Assembly: GCF_000832305.1 (NCBI RefSeq)
Contig: NZ_CP010536.1
Location: 1,488,001-1,552,000, forward strand
DNA: 64,000 bases
Direction of reading: 5' to 3'
Source: Cupriavidus basilensis
GTDB taxonomy: Bacteria; Pseudomonadota; Gammaproteobacteria; Burkholderiales; Burkholderiaceae
The notes beneath the pieces are model-generated. The model was not told the DNA's origin. It did not search any database and saw nothing but the letters and a program-made list of their open reading frames with translations. Below are positions 58,204 through 64,000 of this stretch, in pieces (within the stretch, counting starts at the first letter, position 1; each line of letters begins with the position of its first letter). A program made the position numbers and the translations under genes.

Positions 58204-61200
58204 TCAAGCGCGTCCTTGGCGGCTTTCCAGCAAGCCGATTTCCCGTACCGCCACCGACAGCATCGACAAGCCGGCCGCGCCCGATGCACGCTGATCCGCC
58301 AGCATGCGCGAGAAGCGCTCGATCTGTGCCTGGCGCTCGCCGCGCCATGCCTCGATCAGTTGTGCCGGCGTATCCAGTTCCTGTGGCTGCGCCAGCACGC
58401 TGACCGTGAGCGCGCGCTTGAGGCGGCCGAGGTCTTCAAGCGTCGTGGTGCGCGCCAGCAGGTCCCAATGGCTGTCGGCTGGCAAAGCGAGGGCGCGTTC
58501 GCGCAGCCAGCTAAAACTGAATTCGGTATCGAGCGCGAAATAGACGCCCGCCACCAGCGCCAGGCTGCGCTGCGTGGCGGCCGCCACGTCGGCGATATCC
58601 AGTGCCGCCGCGCAGATCTCCCCCGCAGCCACGCGCAGGGCCAGTTCATCGTCTACGCCGGACTGGGTCAGGTCCTGCCGCCATTGCATCAGCGTGGTGG
58701 CCTCTGCCCCGGCCAGCAGCGCCGGTAGCTGCGGTGTGAGCCAGGCTGCGGCTTCGGCGTAGCGCGCGCTGTCGCCATCGGTGGGGCCGCCCGCGTGCGG
58801 ATGCCGCAGGAACCACAGGCTGGCGTGGTCCAGCAGCCGTCCCACGGCGGCGAACATGCGCGCCTGCACGTCATCGTCGACCTGGTTGTCCAGCGCGTCG
58901 ATGCGCAGCCAGAGCGGGTCCAGGCCGAACACGTCGCGCGCAATCAGGCAGGCGCGCACGATGTCCGCGGGCCGCGCATCGGTTTCTTCCTGCATGCGGT
59001 GGACAAAGGTGGCGCCGATGCGATTGACCAGCGTGTTGGTGAGGTGCGTGGCCAGGATCTCCCGGCGCAACGGATGGCGCAGCATGGTGTCGGCGTGCCG
59101 CTCGCGCAGCGGCTGCGGGAAATAGGCGGGCAAGAGGCCGGCGACCAGCGGGTCCTCCGGCAGCGCCGATGTGAGCAACTCGTCGTACAGCCACATCTTG
59201 CTGTAGGCCAGCAGCACCGCGCGTTCGGGCGAGGTGAGGCCCAGCCCGGCGGCCTTGCGCTCGCCCAGCTCGTCCTCGGTCGGGAGGAATTCCAACGCGC
59301 GCTTGAGGCGGCCGGCGCGCTCCAGCCAGCGGATCAGCCGGCCCTCGGCGTCGAGCAGCGCGGGGGCATTGCGCCCGGCAACCGACAGCGCCTGGCTTTG
59401 GTAGTAGTTGTCCTCTAGCACCAGCAAGCCGACTTCGTCAGTCATCTGCGCGAGCAGCTTGTTGCGTTGCTTCTCGGTCATCTCGCCGTCCGCCACCACC
59501 AGCCCCAGGAGGATCTTGATATTGACCTCATGGTCGGAGCAATCGACGCCGGCAGAGTTGTCGATCGCATCGGTGTTGATGCGTCCGCCATTGAGCGCGA
59601 ACTCGATTCGGCCAAGCTGCGTGAAGCCAAGGTTGCCGCCTTCGCCCACCACCTTGCAGCGCAGCTCGGCGCCGTTGACGCGCACCGCGTCGTTGGCGCG
59701 ATCGCCCACTTGCAGATGGCTCTCGCGGCTGGATTTGACATAGGTGCCGATGCCGCCGTTATAGAGCAGGTCGACCGGTGCCAACAGGATCGCGTGGACC
59801 AGCTCGGCGGGCGAGAGCACGCTCGCGCTGATGCCAAGGCTCGCCTGCACCTGCGGCGTGATCGCAATGGTCTTGGCGGTGCGCGGAAACAGCCCGCCGC
59901 CGGCGGAGACCAGGCTCATGTCGTAGTCCGCCCAGCTCGAGCGCGGCAACTCGAACATGCGCTGGCGCTCGCGCAAGCTGGCGGCGGGGTCGGGGTTGGG
60001 GTCCAGGAAGATATGGCGATGGTCGAACGCGGCCACCAGCTTGATATGGGGCGACAGCAGCATGCCGTTGCCGAACACATCGCCCGACATGTCGCCGATG
60101 CCGGCGACGGTGAAGTCAGTGGACTGGATGTCGACGCCCATCTCGCGGAAATGGCGCTTGACCGATTCCCAGGCGCCGCGCGCGGTGATAGCCATTTTCT
60201 TGTGGTCATAGCCGACCGAGCCGCCCGAGGCAAACGCGTCGCTGAGCCAGAAGCCGTACTCGGCGGAGATCGCGTTGGCGTAGTCGGAGAAGCTGGCCGT
60301 GCCCTTGTCGGCGGCAACCACCAGATAGGGGTCGTCGCCATCTTCACGCACCACTTCCGGCGGCGGCACCAAGGTGCCGGCGACGCGATTGTCGGTGACA
60401 TCGAGCAGGCCGCGCAGAAAGGTCTGGTAGCACGCAATGCCTTCTTGCAGGAAGGCGTCGCGGTCGTTCGCTGGCGGCGGGCGCTTGACCACGAACCCGC
60501 CCTTGCTGCCCACCGGCACGATCACCGTGTTCTTCACCATCTGCGCCTTCATCAACCCCAGTACCTCGGTGCGGAAATCCTCGCGCCGGTCAGACCAGCG
60601 CAGGCCGCCACGCGCCACCGGGCCGCCGCGCAAGTGCACGCCTTCCACGCGCGGGGAGTAGACCCAGATCTCGAACATCGGGCGCGGCTCGGGCAGGCCG
60701 GGCACCAGCGCAGGGTTGAACTTGAACGACAGGTAAGGGCGCGGCCCGCCGTCGGGGCCGTGGCGGAAATAGTTGGTGCGCACCGTGGCGTTGATCACGC
60801 CCAGGAACAGGCGCAGGATGCGATCTTCGTCGAGGTTGGGCACCTGGTCCAGCTCCGTGCCGATGGCTTGCTGCAGGCGCTCGCAGCGCGCGGCGCGGGC
60901 GTTTTCCGTGGCGGGATCGAAGCGCGCGACGAACAGTTCCACGAAGCGCGAGGCGATAGCCGGGTTGCCGGTCAGCGCCCGCTCGATATAGGCATCGCTG
61001 AAGGTCGACCCGACCTGGCGAAGGTAGCGGGCATAGGCGCGCAGGATGGTCACGTCGCGTGCGGCGAGCTCGGCGCGCAGCACCAGGCGGTTGAAGTCGT
61101 CGTTCTCGATCTCGCCGTTCCAGGCGCGTGCGAAGGCGTCCTCGAACAGTGCCTTGATGCGCGCGATATCGGCGCCAAGGTCGATGCCGGCCGCGACCCC

Positions 61201-63084
61201 ATCGGCCATTTCCAGTCCGAAATCGTGGATCCACACCGGTGCCGCGCCGTTGGGCTCGATCAGGTAGGGACGCTCTTCGTCCACGCGCACGCCGAGGTGC
61301 TCCAGCATCGGCAGGCTGAGCGACAGCGCGATCGGCTCGCGGGCGCGGTAGACCTTGAAGCGGAATGCGCCGGGCGCGGCTTCGATGGGCCGGTACAGGT
61401 TCATGGCGATGCCGCCGGTGGCCTGCGCCGCCTCCATCAGCTCGATGTCGCGCACGGCGATGCGGGCCGGGTAGTCCTCGCGGTAGCCGGCCGGGAAGGA
61501 GTCGCCGTAGCGCCGTAGCAGGCGGTTGCCTTGCTCCTCGCCGGTGCTGTCGAGCAGGGCGGCGGCAAGGTCGTCCTGCCAGCGGCGGGCGGCTTGCACG
61601 ATGCGCTCTTCCAGCTCGTCCGGGTTGACCTCGGGCATGGTGCCAGGCTCGCCGCGCACGATCAGCTGGATGCGCGCGAGCGGCGACTCGGAGAGTTGCG
61701 GCGTGAACTCGCAGGTGTTGCCGCAAAAGGCGGCCATCAGCAGCTTCTGGATGCGCTGGCGCAGATCCGTGTTGTACTTGTCGCGCGGCACGAACACCAG
61801 GCAGGAGACGAAGCGGTCGAAGCGGTCGCGCCGCACGAACAGGCGGATGCGCTGATGCTCCTGCAGGCGCAGGATGCCCAGCGTGATGTGGAACAGTTCG
61901 TCTTCCTCGGCCTGGAACAGTTCGTCGCGCGGGTATTGCTCGATGATGGTCACCAGCGACTTGTAGAGATGACCCTTGGTCAGGAAGCCCGCGCGCGTCA
62001 GGATGTTGCCGAACTTGCGCCGCACCAGCGGGATGTCCTCGCACGACATCATGTAGGTGGTGGAAGTGTAGAGGCCCACGAAGCGCCGCTCGCCAAAGAG
62101 CTTGCCATTAGCGTCCTTCAGCTTGATGCCGACGTAGTCCAGGTAGCCGGGCCGGTGCACGGTGGAGCGCGAATTGGCTTTGGTCACGAAGATCGGTGAC
62201 GTGTCTTCGATGACCGAGGTGGCCGCCGCGGGCAGCTCGGTCAGCGTGTCCTCCTCGGGCGGGTGCAGGATTTCGCTCAGGATGCCGGTGCCGGAGCCGG
62301 GCACGCCGCGCAGGTAGAAGCGGTCGTCCCGGGCGACCAGTTCATAGTCGCGCTGGCCGAGGAAGGTGAAATGCTCGTCCAGCATCCACTGCAGGAAGGC
62401 GCAGGCTTCTTGCGTATCGGGCTGGTTGCCATCCGGGCCCTGCGCCAGCATGTCGATGGTGGCGCGGGTGATGGCGGTCATCGCCGGCCAGTCTTGCACC
62501 GCGGCGCGCACGTCGCCCAGCACGCGGGCGATGCCGTTGCGCAAGGCCTCCTGCGTGGCGGTGTCGCCACAGCGGTCCACTTCGAAATGGATGAAGGATT
62601 CGAGCCGGGGACCACCGGCGGGTTCGCTCGTGGCGGTGTCGCCCTCGCCACCCAGGCCCACCTTGGCGATGGTGCCGTCCGCGTTGCGCCAGACCCGGAA
62701 GACCGGGTGGATCGCGGAATGCAGGGCCAACCCCAGCCGGTTGATCTCCATGGTGACGGAGTCGACCAGGAACGGCATGTCGTCGTTGACGATCTCCACC
62801 ACGGAGTGGTCGGAGTGCCAGCCGTGCTGCTCGAGGTTGGGGTTGTAGACGCGCAGCCGCGCATTGCCCGGGACAAAGCGCTGGGCGGTCTGCCAGTGCG
62901 CCATGACCGCGCCATAGAGATCGGCCACGTTGCGCTTGAGCAGGTCTTCGGCGTCGGCCAGGTCGTAGTAGTGCCGCAGGAATGGCTCGGCCTGGACGAA
63001 CATGTCGCCGGGCAGACGGCCCTGGGCGAACTGCATCAGGTCGGCCAGCAACTGGGCCTGTCGCGCTTCGCTTTCCGCCAGCAT
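58204..63084 (-). CDS. NAD-specific glutamate dehydrogenase, large type (1626 aa)
   Basis: Start at MLAESEARQAQLL (63084), with GGGGAGAC upstream. The length and the sequence order fit the GDH-180 class: N-terminal ACT-like regulatory part, a central dehydrogenase domain including RGGLRWSDRREDFRTEVLGLMKAQMVKNTVIVPVGSKGGFV (Lys-containing active segment), the nucleotide-binding part with GIGDMSGDVFGNGMLLS, and a long C-terminal domain. Oxidatively deaminates glutamate to 2-oxoglutarate, feeding carbon and nitrogen catabolism. Divergent from the CoA-transferase gene. Confidence 0.92.
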   Translation of the reverse strand: MLAESEARQAQLLADLMQFAQGRLPGDMFVQAEPFLRHYYDLADAEDLLKRNVADLYGAVMAHWQTAQRFVPGNARLRVYNPNLEQHGWHSDHSVVEIVNDDMPFLVDSVTMEINRLGLALHSAIHPVFRVWRNADGTIAKVGLGGEGDTATSEPAGGPRLESFIHFEVDRCGDTATQEALRNGIARVLGDVRAAVQDWPAMTAITRATIDMLAQGPDGNQPDTQEACAFLQWMLDEHFTFLGQRDYELVARDDRFYLRGVPGSGTGILSEILHPPEEDTLTELPAAATSVIEDTSPIFVTKANSRSTVHRPGYLDYVGIKLKDANGKLFGERRFVGLYTSTTYMMSCEDIPLVRRKFGNILTRAGFLTKGHLYKSLVTIIEQYPRDELFQAEEDELFHITLGILRLQEHQRIRLFVRRDRFDRFVSCLVFVPRDKYNTDLRQRIQKLLMAAFCGNTCEFTPQLSESPLARIQLIVRGEPGTMPEVNPDELEERIVQAARRWQDDLAAALLDSTGEEQGNRLLRRYGDSFPAGYREDYPARIAVRDIELMEAAQATGGIAMNLYRPIEAAPGAFRFKVYRAREPIALSLSLPMLEHLGVRVDEERPYLIEPNGAAPVWIHDFGLEMADGVAAGIDLGADIARIKALFEDAFARAWNGEIENDDFNRLVLRAELAARDVTILRAYARYLRQVGSTFSDAYIERALTGNPAIASRFVELFVARFDPATENARAARCERLQQAIGTELDQVPNLDEDRILRLFLGVINATVRTNYFRHGPDGGPRPYLSFKFNPALVPGLPEPRPMFEIWVYSPRVEGVHLRGGPVARGGLRWSDRREDFRTEVLGLMKAQMVKNTVIVPVGSKGGFVVKRPPPANDRDAFLQEGIACYQTFLRGLLDVTDNRVAGTLVPPPEVVREDGDDPYLVVAADKGTASFSDYANAISAEYGFWLSDAFASGGSVGYDHKKMAITARGAWESVKRHFREMGVDIQSTDFTVAGIGDMSGDVFGNGMLLSPHIKLVAAFDHRHIFLDPNPDPAASLRERQRMFELPRSSWADYDMSLVSAGGGLFPRTAKTIAITPQVQASLGISASVLSPAELVHAILLAPVDLLYNGGIGTYVKSSRESHLQVGDRANDAVRVNGAELRCKVVGEGGNLGFTQLGRIEFALNGGRINTDAIDNSAGVDCSDHEVNIKILLGLVVADGEMTEKQRNKLLAQMTDEVGLLVLEDNYYQSQALSVAGRNAPALLDAEGRLIRWLERAGRLKRALEFLPTEDELGERKAAGLGLTSPERAVLLAYSKMWLYDELLTSALPEDPLVAGLLPAYFPQPLRERHADTMLRHPLRREILATHLTNTLVNRIGATFVHRMQEETDARPADIVRACLIARDVFGLDPLWLRIDALDNQVDDDVQARMFAAVGRLLDHASLWFLRHPHAGGPTDGDSARYAEAAAWLTPQLPALLAGAEATTLMQWRQDLTQSGVDDELALRVAAGEICAAALDIADVAAATQRSLALVAGVYFALDTEFSFSWLRERALALPADSHWDLLARTTTLEDLGRLKRALTVSVLAQPQELDTPAQLIEAWRGERQAQIERFSRMLADQRASGAAGLSMLSVAVREIGLLESRQGRA

Positions 63085-63431
63085 GGTGTCTCCCCCAGAC
63101 GGCTGTCTTGGCAGTCCGTTGCCGGCACAGGCACCGCGCGACACGCGTCGTGTGTTTCCTGCGTCCTGGCAGCATGACCGTGCTAACTACTGTAGAGCAT
63201 AAAGGGCAACACTGCGCACAATGTGCGCGGGCTGGCGCGGGCGTTGGGATGTATGAGATTTACGACTGGTTTTCATGATTTTATATCGCCGCAGGAATGT
63301 GCCTGCCGTGGCTACACTGCCTGTCTGCGCCTTACCCGCCGGTAGGCAGCGCGAGCCGAACTGGGCGCCTGGCCTTGCCGCGGCGCGCGGCAAGGCCTCA
63401 CTGGCCGGGACGGGCATCATGGAGACATAAG
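63085..63431. promoter_or_regulatory. Divergent intergenic region between GDH and CoA-transferase
   Basis: No gene. GCGCACAATGTGCGC (63214-63228) is a perfect palindrome about a central A and could be an operator. GCCTTGCCGCG-GCG-CGCGGCAAGGC (63372-63396) is an 11-bp hairpin in the leader of the plus-strand gene, not followed by a T run, so it is more likely a regulatory or stability element than a terminator. Exact promoters are not clear. Confidence 0.4.
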
Positions 63432-64000
63432 ATGTACAAGGAACGTATCCGGCTGGCCAGCCTGCTCGACAAGGTCATGCCGGCCGAGGCTGCGGCGGCG
63501 ATGATCCGGGACGGCATGACCGTGGGCATGAGCGGCTTCACCCGCGCTGGCGACTGCAAAGCGGTGCCGCAAGCGCTGGCCAGGCGCGCGGCGCACGAGC
63601 CGCTGCGCATCACGCTGATGACTGGCGCCTCGCTGGGTAACGACACCGACAAAATGCTGGCCGAGGCCAATGTGCTGGCGCGGCGCCTGCCGTTCCAGGT
63701 GGATGCCACCTTGCGGCGCAAGATCAACGCGGGCGAGGTGATGTTCATCGACCAGCACCTGTCCGAAACCGTGGAGCAACTGCGCGGGCGCCAGATCGCG
63801 CCGGTAGACGTGGCGGTGGTGGAAGCGGTCGCGATCACCGAATCCGGCGGCATCGTGCCATCGACTTCGGTCGGCAACTCCGCGAGCTTCGCGATGCTGG
63901 CGCAGAAGGTGATCGTCGAGATCAACCTCAGTATGCCGGCCGGCCTTGAAGGCCTGCACGACATCTACCTGCCGACGGCGCGGCCACATCGCCAGCCTAT
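63432..64000 (+). CDS. Acetyl-CoA hydrolase/succinate CoA-transferase, N-terminal part
   Basis: GGAG lies seven bases before ATG; the frame runs off the window end (189 codons visible). MTVGMSGFTRAGDCKAVPQALARRA, FIDQHLSETVEQLRGRQIAPVDVAVVEAVAITESGGIVPSTSVGN and INLSMPAGLEGLHDIYLP are signatures of the class I acetyl-CoA hydrolase/transferase family, which moves CoA between succinate and acetate. The catalytic Glu motif lies beyond the window. Confidence 0.88.
   Translation, partial: MYKERIRLASLLDKVMPAEAAAAMIRDGMTVGMSGFTRAGDCKAVPQALARRAAHEPLRITLMTGASLGNDTDKMLAEANVLARRLPFQVDATLRRKINAGEVMFIDQHLSETVEQLRGRQIAPVDVAVVEAVAITESGGIVPSTSVGNSASFAMLAQKVIVEINLSMPAGLEGLHDIYLPTARPHRQP

Noticed and set aside
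59467..61518. 683-aa plus-strand open frame
   Set aside because: Antisense to NAD-glutamate dehydrogenase; no ribosome binding site or domain, typical GC-rich shadow.

Overview
The window holds most of a large temperate myophage (prophage) of a beta-proteobacterium, followed by about 8.5 kb of host chromosome. The host looks like Cupriavidus/Ralstonia (Burkholderiaceae). The evidence is a GC-rich genome, a 1626-aa NAD-type glutamate dehydrogenase, an acetyl-CoA hydrolase/succinate CoA-transferase, and a 3' tRNA-Pro(GGG) fragment at 55381-55426 that marks one attachment site. The prophage is open at the left edge, which cuts through the terminase. No integrase or repressor gene lies in the window.

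Layout. 1-963: end of the terminase gene and a small gene. 1063-5392: a tightly overlapped operon of small phage proteins, a FtsK-gamma-type winged-helix protein and a C5-cytosine methyltransferase with five internal repeats. 5393-7664: a 2.2-kb stretch with no convincing long gene, a strong sigma70 promoter, a rho-independent terminator, many stable helices, three copies of a covarying two-helix module and an embedded tRNA-Gly(UCC). I read this as a giant structured RNA in the style of GOLLD/ROOL, and it is the most interesting object here. 7687-9518: an HNH-like zinc protein, tiny ORFs and a PPP-family phosphatase. 9652-15238: baseplate, an SGNH-esterase tail spike and a lectin-like protein. 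15310-18478 (minus strand): cargo genes, namely a frameshifted O-acyltransferase, a small membrane protein, and a LexA-box-controlled SRAP (YedK/HMCES) operon. 18554-24543: prohead protease candidate, tail fibre, fibre chaperone and others. 24919-30344: two large polyvalent proteins. 30525-47467: portal, tail tube, tape-measure/lysin-like protein, hub, spike, PAAR tip, capsid, sheath and accessory structural genes. 47489-49306: lysis cassette (holin-like proteins, transglycosylase endolysin, nested Rz/Rz1). 49644-54936 (minus strand): an overlapping early-type operon with ASCH and Lar-like proteins.

Regulation. A motif close to ATGCGTATATGGCTATA occurs seven times. Each copy overlaps or flanks a sigma70-like promoter: in front of the methyltransferase operon (two copies), the giant RNA, a small minus-strand gene at 24755, and the minus-strand early operon (three copies, 55087-55160). 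This looks like the operator set of one phage repressor that would silence the early operons and the giant RNA together. A second circuit is a perfect LexA box before the SRAP operon. A third is a duplicated palindrome-promoter cassette before two cargo genes.

Host part (55427-64000): short conserved hypothetical genes, then NAD-glutamate dehydrogenase (minus strand) divergent from a CoA-transferase gene cut by the window end.
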